A DNA stretch of 64,000 nt from contig JAGOAX010000004.1 in NCBI GenBank assembly GCA_017983695.1, positions 274,538 to 338,537 on the forward strand, written 5' to 3'. This document shows, piece after piece, positions 1-8,518 of the stretch. The notes beneath the pieces were generated by a model. That model was not told the DNA's origin. It searched no databases and worked only from the letters and a program-made list of their open reading frames with translations. The DNA comes from Ferruginibacter sp. Lineage in GTDB: Bacteria; Bacteroidota; Bacteroidia; Chitinophagales; Chitinophagaceae. Positions within the stretch are counted from its first letter, which is position 1; each line of letters starts with the position of its first letter. The position numbers and the translations under genes were made by a program.

Positions 1-186
1 CCCTTAATGGGTGCAACCCGGAGCAGTCTATTTAAAGTGTTGGGGCATCCAAAAATTAAAGATGTAAACTGGGATGCTTTTCAAACCAAGTACGGCATTC
101 TGATATTGCACTATAATAAATCCAGCAAAATAAACCTGATACAGTTCAGCAGAAAAACAACCGACACCATAAATTTGTGCGAATAA
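1..186 (+). CDS. C-terminal fragment of an unidentified protein
   Basis: The window opens inside a reading frame (frame 1) that runs without a stop to TAA at 184-186, giving 61 residues that end in ...TDTINLCE. The stretch is mixed polar and hydrophobic, with no motif I can assign. It is probably the last part of a longer gene whose start lies upstream of the window. The open frame from base 1 and the ordinary composition support a real coding end, but I cannot name a function. Confidence 0.5.
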   Translation, partial: PLMGATRSSLFKVLGHPKIKDVNWDAFQTKYGILILHYNKSSKINLIQFSRKTTDTINLCE

Positions 187-197
187 GTAAACGGCAG

Positions 198-386
198 TTA
201 TGTTTTTTTTATTTGCTTAACGGCATCAATAAATTCCCAAAGAGCATCAGTTGTTTTATCAATCAGGTCTGGAGGCAGCTGATCATAAATATCTATCGCA
301 GTGCCGGCATTAGCCTCGGCAATTGCATCGAGCAATTCGGGAATACTTATTTCTTTAAGACGAGCTATAATGTATGCCTGTTCCAT
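198..386 (-). CDS. Small acidic hypothetical protein (62 aa)
   Basis: A 62-residue protein with an ATG start, beginning MEQAYIIARLKEIS. It is largely helical and acidic (ELLDAIAEANAG, DKTTDALWEF) and ends in a short lysine-rich tail. No signal peptide or membrane segment is present. It is tail-to-tail with the fragment ending at 186 and lies just downstream of the M20 peptidase on the same strand, with a 19-base gap, so it could be cotranscribed with it. I do not recognise the family. An overlapping frame on the other strand (177-401) looks less protein-like. Confidence 0.5.
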   Translation of the reverse strand: MEQAYIIARLKEISIPELLDAIAEANAGTAIDIYDQLPPDLIDKTTDALWEFIDAVKQIKKT

Positions 387-405
387 CGTTTAATTTTTTA
401 ATTGT

Positions 406-1869
406 TTATTTTCCTGTCATCAGCATTTTATAAAAAAAGATGATGCGCTTTAGGTCTGATACCGGGATGCGTTCATCAATTCCATGAAAGCCCCTGGCAT
501 TTTGCATGGGAATAAAATTAAGCACCGCATTACTAAAGGGACGGAAATAACGGGAGTCGGTAGCGCCAATCATCAGGTAAGGTGATACCACTGCATCAGG
601 TACAGTTTTATAAACAATAGCTTCCAGTTTTTTAAACATAGCATTATCAGTTGCAGTTAATGCCGAAGGTTCCATCAGCGAAATAGTTTGTTTTTGTACC
701 ACCACACGATCATCATTAATGGCCTGCTTTACAAAATTTATCACATCGTCGCTGCTTTCGCCGGGTAAAGTGCGGCTGTTGAATGTTGCTTTGGCAACAG
801 AAGGAATCACATTATCTTTTATACCTGCTTTTACAATTGTTGGTACAAGTGTAGTATGTATCATCGCATTGCTTTCTTTTGTTTTTTCCAGCTGGCTGAT
901 GAGCATCGGTTTAAATAACCACTGGTTACTCAGTGCCATCCTGTTCATATAAGATCCGCCCGGGCCAATGCGGCTAAATAATTCTGCAACAGGTGCAGTA
1001 ATTCTTGCAGGCATTTGTTTGGCCCTTATTTTTTCAATGGCTTTATTCAATACATCAATAGCGGTTTCCTTTATTGGCATAGAAGAATGGCCACCGGCAA
1101 TTTCAACAGTAAGGTCGATGTTTACATATCCTTTTTCGCCTACACCAATTACGGCAACGGGTCGTTTTAAATCTTTAAAATGTTCGGTATCTACCTGGCC
1201 GCCTTCATCCAATACCAGTTGCGGACGAATGTTTTGTTGTTTAAACCAGGCAGAAATTTTTGCCGCACCTCTTTTACCTGCAATTTCTTCATCGTGCCCA
1301 AAACATAAATAAATGGTTTGTTGCGGGTGCACATTTTCTTTCAGTAATTGCTCGGCGGCTTCAAAAATTGCAATGGCACTGGCCTTATCATCCACAGCGC
1401 CTCTTCCCCAAACCGTATCTTCTTTTATTAATCCGCTGAAGGATGGTACACTCCATTTTTTTTCTGCAACAGCCTCTACAGGTACCACATCCATATGTGC
1501 CATAATTACCAGTGGTTGCAGGGTGCTGTCTTTTCCCTTCCAGGTATATACATAACTAAACTCATTGAAGATCATACGGGGTAATTGCCGGTGTACTGTT
1601 GGGTAAGTTGTTTCTAAAAAGCTGCGGAATTTATTAAACTCTGCTGTATCAACAGGCAGTGTGTCGCCAAACGAAATTGTTTTTAAGCGGATGGCTTCGC
1701 CAAGATGTATTGCTGCAGAATCGCTGATGCCGGTTATGGCAACAGCTGGATAGGAGGGAATGGGTTTGGTATAACGCCAGGTATTAAATACCAAAACCGC
1801 AGCAAGTATCAGTAAAGCAAATAAACAGCCGTATAAAAAACGTTTGAACATGAACTTGATTTTAGGCAA
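406..1869 (-). CDS. M20-family metallopeptidase (PM20D1-like carboxypeptidase)
   Basis: A 487-residue zinc-dependent M20 amidohydrolase/peptidase. An N-terminal membrane anchor or uncleaved signal (about residues 8-28, FKRFLYGCLFALLILAAVLV) suggests a periplasmic location. Family landmarks appear in order: the first metal ligand in MAHMDVVPV, the bridging Asp in VWGRGAVDDK, the catalytic/metal Glu pair in GHDEEIAGKRG, a dimerisation-domain segment with GGHSSMP, and a late GATDSRYF...GFHGIDERI segment that carries the last His ligand. The length matches the PM20D1/CPS1-type branch (about 480-500 aa). That branch includes N-acyl amino acid hydrolases as well as carboxypeptidases, so the substrate is open. 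It stands alone and is divergent from panD. Confidence 0.85.
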   Translation of the reverse strand: MPKIKFMFKRFLYGCLFALLILAAVLVFNTWRYTKPIPSYPAVAITGISDSAAIHLGEAIRLKTISFGDTLPVDTAEFNKFRSFLETTYPTVHRQLPRMIFNEFSYVYTWKGKDSTLQPLVIMAHMDVVPVEAVAEKKWSVPSFSGLIKEDTVWGRGAVDDKASAIAIFEAAEQLLKENVHPQQTIYLCFGHDEEIAGKRGAAKISAWFKQQNIRPQLVLDEGGQVDTEHFKDLKRPVAVIGVGEKGYVNIDLTVEIAGGHSSMPIKETAIDVLNKAIEKIRAKQMPARITAPVAELFSRIGPGGSYMNRMALSNQWLFKPMLISQLEKTKESNAMIHTTLVPTIVKAGIKDNVIPSVAKATFNSRTLPGESSDDVINFVKQAINDDRVVVQKQTISLMEPSALTATDNAMFKKLEAIVYKTVPDAVVSPYLMIGATDSRYFRPFSNAVLNFIPMQNARGFHGIDERIPVSDLKRIIFFYKMLMTGK

Positions 1870-1932
1870 GGAAGATACAACAGATTCAGTAAACAGTTTT
1901 GGGTTGCAATGGTTGTATTTTTCTAAAATACT

Positions 1933-1963
1933 ATTGCAATAAAATCATAAGTGCATAATTTTA
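1933..1963 (+). promoter_or_regulatory. Candidate Bacteroidota sigma-A promoter for panD
   Basis: ATTG at 1933-1936 and TAATTTTA at 1956-1963 are separated by 19 bases. This resembles the Bacteroidota consensus TTTG-N19-TAnnTTTG. The -7 box ends only 4 bases before the panD ATG, so the transcript would be leaderless or nearly so. The match is imperfect and was found by eye. Confidence 0.3.
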
Positions 1964-1967
1964 CAAT

Positions 1968-2312
1968 ATGCAGATACAAATATTAAAATCAAAAATTCAC
2001 CGTGCGGTAATTACTGAAGCTAATTTAAATTATGTAGGCAGTCTTACTTTAGATGAAGACCTGATGGATGCCGCCAACTTAATTGAGAATGAAAAAATTC
2101 AGGTGGTAAATGTAAATAATGGCGAACGCCTGGAAACTTACATTATTAAAGGTGCAAGAGGAAGCGGTATAGTTTGTTTAAACGGCCCTGCAGCAAGAAA
2201 AGGTGCCGAAGGCGATGTGGTGATTGTAATTTCTTATGCTTTAATGGATTTTGAAGAAGCCAAAAAATTTAAACCCACCATAGTTTTTCCAAAAGCGGGT
2301 AATAGGTTGTAA
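1968..2312 (+). CDS. panD: Aspartate 1-decarboxylase (pyruvoyl-dependent)
   Basis: PanD converts L-aspartate to beta-alanine for pantothenate and coenzyme A synthesis in the cytoplasm. The 114-residue length is normal for the family. The self-processing site is visible as Y22-V-G24-S25, where cleavage between Gly24 and Ser25 produces the pyruvoyl cofactor from Ser25. Also conserved are K9 in the N-terminal KSKIHRA segment, the NGER loop and the C-terminal NGPAARKG...[10 protein letters not shown] strands. The stop abuts the end of the convergent peptidase E gene with no space between them. No other pan genes are in the window. Confidence 0.95.
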   Translation: MQIQILKSKIHRAVITEANLNYVGSLTLDEDLMDAANLIENEKIQVVNVNNGERLETYIIKGARGSGIVCLNGPAARKGAEGDVVIVISYALMDFEEAKKFKPTIVFPKAGNRL

Positions 2313-3032
2313 TTAATACAATAAAAAAGACAGGTCATCTCCCGGGCTTAATTCAACTTGCACAGGTGCTTCATGCTCCCAACGAAAAAGGAATGCATTG
2401 GTGTTGCCCATAAATTTCAGTTTTCCTTCGTTTAGTAAAAGCGCTGTGCCTTCGGGCAATGCCACAATAGGTACAGCTGTGTTCAGCTGCAGAAATTCGG
2501 CCAGCCGCTGGTTACGGGTTTCGCCATTAAAACCTGCCACAGGCTGGTTGTAATAATGTGGATTTATTTGAAAAGGTAAAAAGCCCAATGCAATAAAACT
2601 GCCGGGGTTAATAATGGGCATATCGTTACTGGTGCAAATGGTAGCGCCTGCAATATTGCTGCCTGCACTCCAGCCAATAAACGGTGTGCCATTATTTACT
2701 TTTTCTTTTATCAGTTCCATTAATTGTAAGTCATACAGATCATGCAGCAGCTTAAAGGTATTGCCACCACCAACCATAATGGCATCTGCATTTTCAATTG
2801 TTGTTTTTGTAGTATCACCCTGTACCGTTTGAATAGTATAGTTAAATGCTGATAACCCATTACGCACCATATTGCTGTACACTTCATAATCGGGGCTTAC
2901 ACTTGCAAAAGGCACAAAGGCAATATTCATTGGCGCATCACCTAAAAATTGTTTAATTACCGGTGCGGCAGTTTGCAGGTAGCTACTGTTACCAACTCTC
3001 GAACTGCTGAATGCCAATACTTTTGTTTTCAA
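2313..3032 (-). CDS. pepE: Peptidase E-like dipeptidase (family S51)
   Basis: A 239-residue cytoplasmic serine peptidase of the S51 family, whose best-known member cleaves Asp-X dipeptides. Two signature blocks are clear: the glycine-rich MVGGGNTFKLLHDL loop and GWSAGSNIAG, which carries the nucleophilic Ser at the elbow after a beta strand. The INPHYY segment and the later PEGTALL region also match family members. Length is normal (about 230 aa). There is no signal peptide. It is convergent with and touches panD. Assignment as PepE rather than a cyanophycinase-like relative rests on length and the absence of an N-terminal extension. Confidence 0.85.
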   Translation of the reverse strand: MKTKVLAFSSSRVGNSSYLQTAAPVIKQFLGDAPMNIAFVPFASVSPDYEVYSNMVRNGLSAFNYTIQTVQGDTTKTTIENADAIMVGGGNTFKLLHDLYDLQLMELIKEKVNNGTPFIGWSAGSNIAGATICTSNDMPIINPGSFIALGFLPFQINPHYYNQPVAGFNGETRNQRLAEFLQLNTAVPIVALPEGTALLLNEGKLKFMGNTNAFLFRWEHEAPVQVELSPGDDLSFLLY

Positions 3033-3246
3033 AATAAAGGAATGTTTTTTGCAAAGCTATTAAATAAAAAAATACTGATACAGGATACTGAAACAGTAGG
3101 ATGATATACAGCATAAAACCGCCTGCCCTGTGTCATAACTATAGCAGTATTGCTGCAATAATTTTATTACACTGCAATTTGCAAAAGGGCAAATAAATTA
3201 CCATCCAACAAATTACAGTACATGTTTAACCTTAAATATTACTGTT

Positions 3247-4545
3247 ATGAAATCATTGACAGGATTACTGAAAACAGTGGTTGCCGTTATTCTTATTTCA
3301 CCGTTAATGGCCGAAAGCTGCAGCGATAATGGAAATGTGGGCTACCACTCTGTGCCTATTCCCGGTTATACTACCGAAGAATATTACCAAATGCTTTATT
3401 GGCCTGATGAAGAGATACAATACAATGCCATTTGTGATTTATTTTATAGTTCTGATAAGGGATTACTTGAAAAGGATTCTCTTAAAGAGACGCCGGCCTA
3501 TAAACTTGAAATGAAAATTTACAAAAAAATTTATTCCATGATGGACGCAAAAAATTCGTGGATAAGCAGTGCTGCTATACGCTATATTGGCAAATTTGAA
3601 TACAACAGCAGTGCATTTCAGCAATATGCACTGCGTAATAATAACCTTTCGGTAAATGTTCAGCTGGCCATTAGCAGCGTATGGGATGAAAAGGATATAG
3701 ATACTGTATTACTTACGCCGCTGCTTAAACAAAAAGTGAAATTTTGTTTTTCACACCCATCCTGGCTGATAAAGCAATGTGCTTACGGTTATATTATACC
3801 AGCCACTGCACATGGGTATGAGTCAGATTTTATACAACAATATGGAAGTGCAGCAGAAAAATATAAAAAACTGCAGCTTCTTGAAATACTTAAAATGCAT
3901 TTGTGCGATACTGCATTTAATTTTTTAAGCAGCACATATCTTACCGAAAAAGATACCAGCCTGCAAAAAATAATATTACTGTCATTACCACAGGCAATAA
4001 ATAAAGCGCAGGCATTAAACTGGTTTATGCAGCATAAAAACGAAACCGAAATAGTTTTAACTAAGGGAGATTTTTACAGTTATGGAAAAGCGTTTTATTA
4101 CGACCTGGTACTTTTTGCGCTGCAACAGGGCTGGAACCCTGAAAATGTGCCTATCTACAGCAATGGTAAAATAACTGGCCCATTATTATTTTATTTGTTG
4201 TTTGAAGATAAATACAGGTATCAATATTTAAGGGAACATCCCAACGACACACAACCACCACAAACAGAAAACTTTAAAAAGATAGAGCAATACCTGTTAG
4301 GCAACAGCAGGTTAAAACCACTGTGGCTGAAATATGAAAGTGAGCATTTGCAATTTCCGTTGCCTGCACAATTGGTAAAAGAGCATCAACAGCTTACAGA
4401 AAAATATGCTGCAGCCATAAAAGTATTGTTTACAAATAATAACCTGGATAGTGCAGCGTATAAAGATTTTTTAGTAGGGCTTGAAAATAACGCCAAGGAT
4501 TTATACCGCACAAAGCTTCCTGTAAAGCGGGAAGACGAGGAATAA
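3247..4545 (+). CDS. Secreted hypothetical protein, helical (432 aa)
   Basis: An N-terminal hydrophobic signal (residues 5-22, TGLLKTVVAVILISPLMA) is followed by ESC. The cysteine at 25 is not in a classical lipobox, so lipoprotein status is uncertain. The rest is mostly alpha-helical in appearance, with many short Leu/Tyr/Lys-rich segments (for example LLTPLLKQKVKFCF and YLLGNSRLKPLWLKYE), which could be a HEAT-like solenoid. I find no catalytic motif and do not recognise the family. It is a single-gene unit ending at a strong bidirectional terminator. Confidence 0.65.
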   Translation: MKSLTGLLKTVVAVILISPLMAESCSDNGNVGYHSVPIPGYTTEEYYQMLYWPDEEIQYNAICDLFYSSDKGLLEKDSLKETPAYKLEMKIYKKIYSMMDAKNSWISSAAIRYIGKFEYNSSAFQQYALRNNNLSVNVQLAISSVWDEKDIDTVLLTPLLKQKVKFCFSHPSWLIKQCAYGYIIPATAHGYESDFIQQYGSAAEKYKKLQLLEILKMHLCDTAFNFLSSTYLTEKDTSLQKIILLSLPQAINKAQALNWFMQHKNETEIVLTKGDFYSYGKAFYYDLVLFALQQGWNPENVPIYSNGKITGPLLFYLLFEDKYRYQYLREHPNDTQPPQTENFKKIEQYLLGNSRLKPLWLKYESEHLQFPLPAQLVKEHQQLTEKYAAAIKVLFTNNNLDSAAYKDFLVGLENNAKDLYRTKLPVKREDEE

Positions 4546-4564
4546 AAAACAGCAATCAGTTAAA

Positions 4565-4594
4565 AATCTTCCCGGTAATAATACCGGGAAGATT
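4565..4594. terminator. Bidirectional intrinsic terminator
   Basis: A perfect 13-bp inverted repeat, AATCTTCCCGGTA (4565-4577) and TACCGGGAAGATT (4582-4594), encloses a 4-base loop. It is flanked by an A run on the left and a T run on the right. It lies between two convergent genes and can end transcription from both sides. Confidence 0.9.
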
Positions 4595-4600
4595 TTTTGA

Positions 4601-5590
4601 TTATGGTTTAGCAACAGCCGGTGAATATTTTACCACGGCATTTTTAATAGGGGTTACAGTTTTTAAATACGTATAAATGGCTTTCAGGTCTTCATCGGTC
4701 ATTTTACCATACATGGTCCATGGCATAATAGAATTAAAATCGCCCGGCTTAAGTTTGGTAGCCAGTGTTGCAGAATCGGAACGTACACGGAACATTGCTA
4801 AAAAAGCAGATTCACTCCAGCCGCCAATACCTGTTGCCGCATCGGGGGTAATGTTACCAGAGCGTATTACAGCGCCATCAGGAAAAGGGAATTCTCTGCC
4901 ACCACCAAAATCGGTGCCTTCAATAAGCTTGCCCTTTTCAAATTTAGTATGGCATTCTTTACAGGCTCCGGCATTCACTAAATATTTACCATAATTTACC
5001 ACATCTGTTTTAGCAGGCATTTTTGTTGGTGCTGCTTTTGTTGGAATGGTGTTGATGATAATGTTCATCGGAAAATCGGAACTGGATTCCGGTACTACAT
5101 TTTTTATAGGTTGTAAACTGCGGATGTAGGCGATGATGCTGTAAATATCTTCTTCATCCATGCGGCCATAATACTGGTAAGGCATTACCGGAAACATGGC
5201 CCTGCCTTCTTTAGTTACGCCGGTAGTAATTACACGGAATAATTCGCCATCAGTATAGCGGCTGATACCTTCGGGAGTAATATTTTTTGCATAGTAAGCA
5301 CCGGGGAAACCAAATTTCTGGTCAAACAAATCGCCGCCTTTTCCTAAAGTGCCTTCCGTTATCGGCCCCGAAAATCTTGACCAGTCTCTTGTAGAATGGC
5401 AATCGATACAAACAGTAACATTATTGGCCAGGTATTCGCCCCTTGCCACACGTGCTGCAGTTTTTTCAATAGTAAGGTTAGGTGCTTCGCCAACATTTGG
5501 CAGGGCCAGTTTAATATAAGCCACAATGCCAATAACAATTACCAGCAGTACAAGCAATACCCTGCTGAAAATCTTTAAAAATTTTTTCAT
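4601..5590 (-). CDS. Membrane-anchored diheme c-type cytochrome
   Basis: A 329-residue periplasmic electron carrier. A single transmembrane anchor spans about residues 9-30 (RVLLVLLVIVIGIVAYIKLAL). Two heme c sites follow: C61-I-D-C64-H65 in the first domain and C-K-E-C-H in the second, which begins near residue 200. Both domains show typical distal features, including candidate Met ligands in PVMPYQYY and IMPWTMYG, each followed by the conserved DLKAIY/DIYSII helix. The two-domain layout matches the widespread Bacteroidota cytochrome c family that resembles the cytochrome subunit of alcohol or aldehyde dehydrogenases. No dehydrogenase subunit is next to it, so its partner is unknown. Confidence 0.85.
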   Translation of the reverse strand: MKKFLKIFSRVLLVLLVIVIGIVAYIKLALPNVGEAPNLTIEKTAARVARGEYLANNVTVCIDCHSTRDWSRFSGPITEGTLGKGGDLFDQKFGFPGAYYAKNITPEGISRYTDGELFRVITTGVTKEGRAMFPVMPYQYYGRMDEEDIYSIIAYIRSLQPIKNVVPESSSDFPMNIIINTIPTKAAPTKMPAKTDVVNYGKYLVNAGACKECHTKFEKGKLIEGTDFGGGREFPFPDGAVIRSGNITPDAATGIGGWSESAFLAMFRVRSDSATLATKLKPGDFNSIMPWTMYGKMTDEDLKAIYTYLKTVTPIKNAVVKYSPAVAKP

Positions 5591-5718
5591 GATAAGGTTG
5601 TTAGTTTAGGTCTAAAAAAAGTAAGGTATAAAATATTGCGAATAAAAGAAAGCGATAACGGAGAAAATTATTTTTAATTTACGACACCAGGAGGAAAGGG
5701 GAGCGATGGTAATAAGTA

Positions 5719-6177
5719 TTATATAAAATGGTACAGGAATAAAACATCAGCAGTAAAAGCATCTTTTGGCTGATCTTTAATTTCTAATTTAAGATGAAGG
5801 GTGGCTTTGGTAACACCTCTTAAATTTATGATGGACAATAACGAAACCCTGCACCTTACTTCGCTACCCACCACAACGGCCTGCCCGAATTTCAGCCGTT
5901 CAATACCATAGTTAACTTCCATCTTAAGGTTTTGCACATCTACAATCTGTTTCCAGCAATAAGGTACCAGAGAAAGTGTAAGGTACCCATGTGCAATAGT
6001 GGCTTTAAAGGGACTTTCTTTTGCAGCCCTTTCCGGGTCGGTATGTATCCACTGATGATCTAAAGTAGCATCTGCAAAATTATTGATCTGCTCCTGCGTA
6101 ATGGTATGCCAGGTGGAAACACCTATTTCTTTACCTAAGTACGATTCAAATTCTGCATGAGTTTTTATAACTACCAT
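5719..6177 (-). CDS. MaoC-type (R)-enoyl-CoA hydratase / acyl dehydratase
   Basis: A 152-residue hot-dog-fold protein. The hydratase-2 motif is complete: DATLDHQWIHTDPERA (catalytic Asp and His) followed by ATIAHGYLTLSL. This matches the family that hydrates 2-enoyl-CoA to (R)-3-hydroxyacyl-CoA. Length is normal for a single-domain MaoC protein. There is no signal peptide, so it is cytoplasmic. It is isolated, with no neighbouring fatty acid or polyhydroxyalkanoate genes. A second, distinct MaoC protein is encoded at 21652-22098. Confidence 0.88.
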   Translation of the reverse strand: MVVIKTHAEFESYLGKEIGVSTWHTITQEQINNFADATLDHQWIHTDPERAAKESPFKATIAHGYLTLSLVPYCWKQIVDVQNLKMEVNYGIERLKFGQAVVVGSEVRCRVSLLSIINLRGVTKATLHLKLEIKDQPKDAFTADVLFLYHFI

Positions 6178-6229
6178 AATTACTAAGGTATAAAATTATC
6201 GGGATTAAATATTTAGGTATCGAACAAAT

Positions 6230-6586
6230 TTAACCTCCACGTAAACGTAATACAAGATGTATTGTAGATCCGTTTATAATGTTGTAGTCGGCCAATGTTT
6301 TTTTATCCTCCAGATGTTTACCTGCAAAAATCAATCTTTGCTGATCTGGCGGTATGCCTTCTTTATCCTGTATCTTTTGTTTTATAGCGCCTATCGTATC
6401 GCTTAATGCAGCAGTAATTACTATTGTTTTACCGGTAAGTGTTTTTATATATAGAAGAGTATCGAAAACATGCCCTGCACTTGCTACCAGCTGGGTTATT
6501 TTACCGGGTAAAATTGTTGCCTTTGCAGGCAAAACAGATATTACTATTATAAAGGTGAGCAGCAGCGAAGCGGTTTTATTACGCAT
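6230..6586 (-). CDS. Secreted ubiquitin homologue ending in RLRGG
   Basis: A 118-residue protein. Residues 1-23 form a signal peptide with an AKA cleavage site ([14 protein letters not shown]), followed by a linker of about 19 residues and then a full ubiquitin fold (about residues 43-118). By hand alignment 53 of 76 ubiquitin positions are identical to the human protein, including the run [20 protein letters not shown]. The L8-I44-V70 surface patch, R42, R72 and the terminal LRLRGG are all present. Lysines equivalent to K6, K11, K27, K29, K33 and K48 are kept, and K63 is Asn. The frame stops directly after the GG, so no processing would be needed. No E1, E2, E3 or deubiquitinase gene is nearby, and an exported protein cannot meet cytosolic ATP-dependent E1. 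A secreted ubiquitin (BfUbb) is known from some Bacteroides fragilis strains. Identity as a ubiquitin is very secure; function is unknown. Confidence 0.95.
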   Translation of the reverse strand: MRNKTASLLLTFIIVISVLPAKATILPGKITQLVASAGHVFDTLLYIKTLTGKTIVITAALSDTIGAIKQKIQDKEGIPPDQQRLIFAGKHLEDKKTLADYNIINGSTIHLVLRLRGG

Positions 6587-6616
6587 ATCACTTATTTTAG
6601 ATTAGAGCGGTAAGAT

Positions 6617-6647
6617 AAAAAATAAAACCGATAGCTTTTACTATCAA
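6617..6647 (-). promoter_or_regulatory. Candidate promoter of the ubiquitin gene
   Basis: Read on the minus strand, TTG (6647-6645) and TATTTTTT (6624-6617) are 20 bases apart. This is close to the Bacteroidota pattern TTTG-N19-TAnnTTTG, and it would give a leader of roughly 25 bases before the ATG at 6586. A small palindrome, GATAG...CTATC (6630-6645), lies in the spacer. Found by eye; weak. Confidence 0.25.
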
Positions 6648-6803
6648 GGTTATTGAGCCTGAAAATGCAGAGGCTGCAGGCCGGTCCCAAAGCGACACAC
6701 GCCATTACCACAGTAAAATTTCTTTTTATGTAAACAGTTTTCCCAATTGCGGGGCAAATGTGTTTGGGTTTCCTTTTCTTTGCAGCAAATTTAAATTTTA
6801 TAC

Positions 6804-7319
6804 ATGAGTACCAGATCTACCCTCAGCAACACCATGCGTATTTATCACCGTTACCTCGGCTTTTTTTTAGCCGGTATTATGGCAGTGTATGCTATCAGCG
6901 GCATCATCCTTATTTTTCGTGATACCGATTTTTTAAAACAAACCACGCAGGTAGAAAAACAATTGCAACCAGGCCTTACCGCCGATGCTTTGGGTAAAGC
7001 CATTAAAATACGGGACCTGAAAATAGAATCAGTAAACGGCGATATACAAACTTTTAAAACCGGCACCTATAATACCGCCACCGGGGCGGTAACTTATACC
7101 ACCAAAACTTTACCCCGGCTGGTAGAAAAACTCACCCACTTACATAAAGCCAATACTAAAGACCCGCTGTTTTACCTTAATATATTTTTTGGTGTGTCGC
7201 TGCTGTTTTTTGTAATCTCCAGTTTTTGGATGTTTATGCCCAAAACAACCATTTTTAAAAAGGGATTGTATTTTACTTTGGCAGGAGTGGTGCTTACCAT
7301 TATTTTGTTGTGTTTGTAA
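6804..7319 (+). CDS. PepSY-associated transmembrane protein
   Basis: A 171-residue inner-membrane protein. The N-terminal signature MRIYHRYLGFFLAGIMAVYAISGIILIF (about 11-38) is the first membrane helix of the PepSY-associated TM family. A soluble periplasmic segment with a PepSY-like section (residues 40-110) follows, then two more helices (about 120-140 and 149-170). Related proteins often accompany TonB-dependent iron receptors or reductases, but no such gene is adjacent. It is divergent from the ubiquitin gene and convergent with the hydrolase that follows. Confidence 0.7.
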   Translation: MSTRSTLSNTMRIYHRYLGFFLAGIMAVYAISGIILIFRDTDFLKQTTQVEKQLQPGLTADALGKAIKIRDLKIESVNGDIQTFKTGTYNTATGAVTYTTKTLPRLVEKLTHLHKANTKDPLFYLNIFFGVSLLFFVISSFWMFMPKTTIFKKGLYFTLAGVVLTIILLCL

Positions 7320-7338
7320 AATTAAAATTAGAAGGGCT

Positions 7339-8352
7339 TTAGTTTTTTTTGCTTTCAACAAACCGGGCTATTTCAGCAGCAATTTTTGAGAAATAAAAAA
7401 AGGCTGTGGTATGGGCACATTGCATTTCATATTTTTCAGGCTTATCATAAATTTCCCAAAGCACCTGCTGAAACTTTAAAGGCACTACCTGGTCGTACAG
7501 GCTTATAAACTGTTTAATATGTTTTGCTTTGCAATGATGCCCCAAATGTACCTGGTCCAAAATAGCCCAGACTTTGTTTAAATCAGCTTCATCCAATCCT
7601 TTTTTATTGATATTGTTTTTAAGATTTTTTGTAAGCTTACCCTTCCAGGTAATACTGCCCAAAGTGGCACCCGTAATCAGGGGAAAATAAAAATCAACTG
7701 CTTTAATATTTAAAGCAATGCCCGACTGAAAACCTCCGCTGCTCATACCAATCATGCCTACATATTTATATTTTGTTTTAAAATAGTCAATTAAAAAAAG
7801 GATCTCCGCAACAAATTGCCGGAAGCTCATCACAGAAAGAAAAACATTATCGCTGATAAACAACTCCCCCGAATAATAACCTGCGGGGGTTCTTACCTGG
7901 TGCAGGGGTTTGGTTAACAAACAGGTGTCGATACCCCTGTGTAAAAGCTTTTTGGCGAACCCCATTTCGGCAACCAGGTTTGGGCGTGCCCAGCCGGGTG
8001 CAAAAAGTAAAATGGTATCCGACGGTTTATCTTTTGTAAAAAGATCAAAACAGGCCGTATTATTTTCTTCCCATTTTGTTTTAAAAGGGGAGGGATAAGC
8101 AAACCGGGTGTAAAAATTCTTTTCAATGGAATATAATTTTTTTACGGCCGAAAAATCGGGACGGTCACCCTCAGAAAAAAATAATTCAGGAGTATCAAAA
8201 AACTGTTTTGTATAATCATAAAATTCCTGCGGAGAATATTTTTTGTTATCAAAATAGTCTTCTTCCAGTATTAAACCACCATGTTTTTTATTGGTAAAAT
8301 ATCTATGAGAGTTATCAATTAATAACGATGCATATTTATAAAAATAATTCAT
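7339..8352 (-). CDS. Alpha/beta hydrolase (ABHD18-like)
   Basis: A 337-residue protein without a signal peptide. The nucleophile elbow reads GMIGMSSGGFQSG. A plausible Asp (FISLYDQVVPL) and His (CAHTTAFFYF) complete a triad in the usual order. The N-terminal part contains a lipase-like strand (ILLFAPGWARPN) and the segment around LLHRGIDTCLLTKPLHQ, which resembles the eukaryote-like ABHD18/DUF2048 group. The substrate is unknown. It is not in an operon with known lipid genes. Confidence 0.65.
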   Translation of the reverse strand: MNYFYKYASLLIDNSHRYFTNKKHGGLILEEDYFDNKKYSPQEFYDYTKQFFDTPELFFSEGDRPDFSAVKKLYSIEKNFYTRFAYPSPFKTKWEENNTACFDLFTKDKPSDTILLFAPGWARPNLVAEMGFAKKLLHRGIDTCLLTKPLHQVRTPAGYYSGELFISDNVFLSVMSFRQFVAEILFLIDYFKTKYKYVGMIGMSSGGFQSGIALNIKAVDFYFPLITGATLGSITWKGKLTKNLKNNINKKGLDEADLNKVWAILDQVHLGHHCKAKHIKQFISLYDQVVPLKFQQVLWEIYDKPEKYEMQCAHTTAFFYFSKIAAEIARFVESKKN

Positions 8353-8518
8353 TGCTGCCTTTTATTTTTATGGCATTCCTGTTAAATCTGTGTTGTTCAA
8401 ATATACAGTAATTATATAAAAGGATTTATTTCCTGAACCTTACCAAATAAAACCGGTGTAGATGCTGATGCATTTTTGGTACACAACAAGGCGCTGAGTT
8501 TTGTTTTTTAATTGCTGT

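Noticed and set aside
5719..7319. Possible bacterial ubiquitin-conjugation operon around the ubiquitin gene
   Set aside because: Neighbours are a MaoC dehydratase and a PepSY membrane protein on separate transcripts; no E1, E2, RING or JAB-domain gene is seen.
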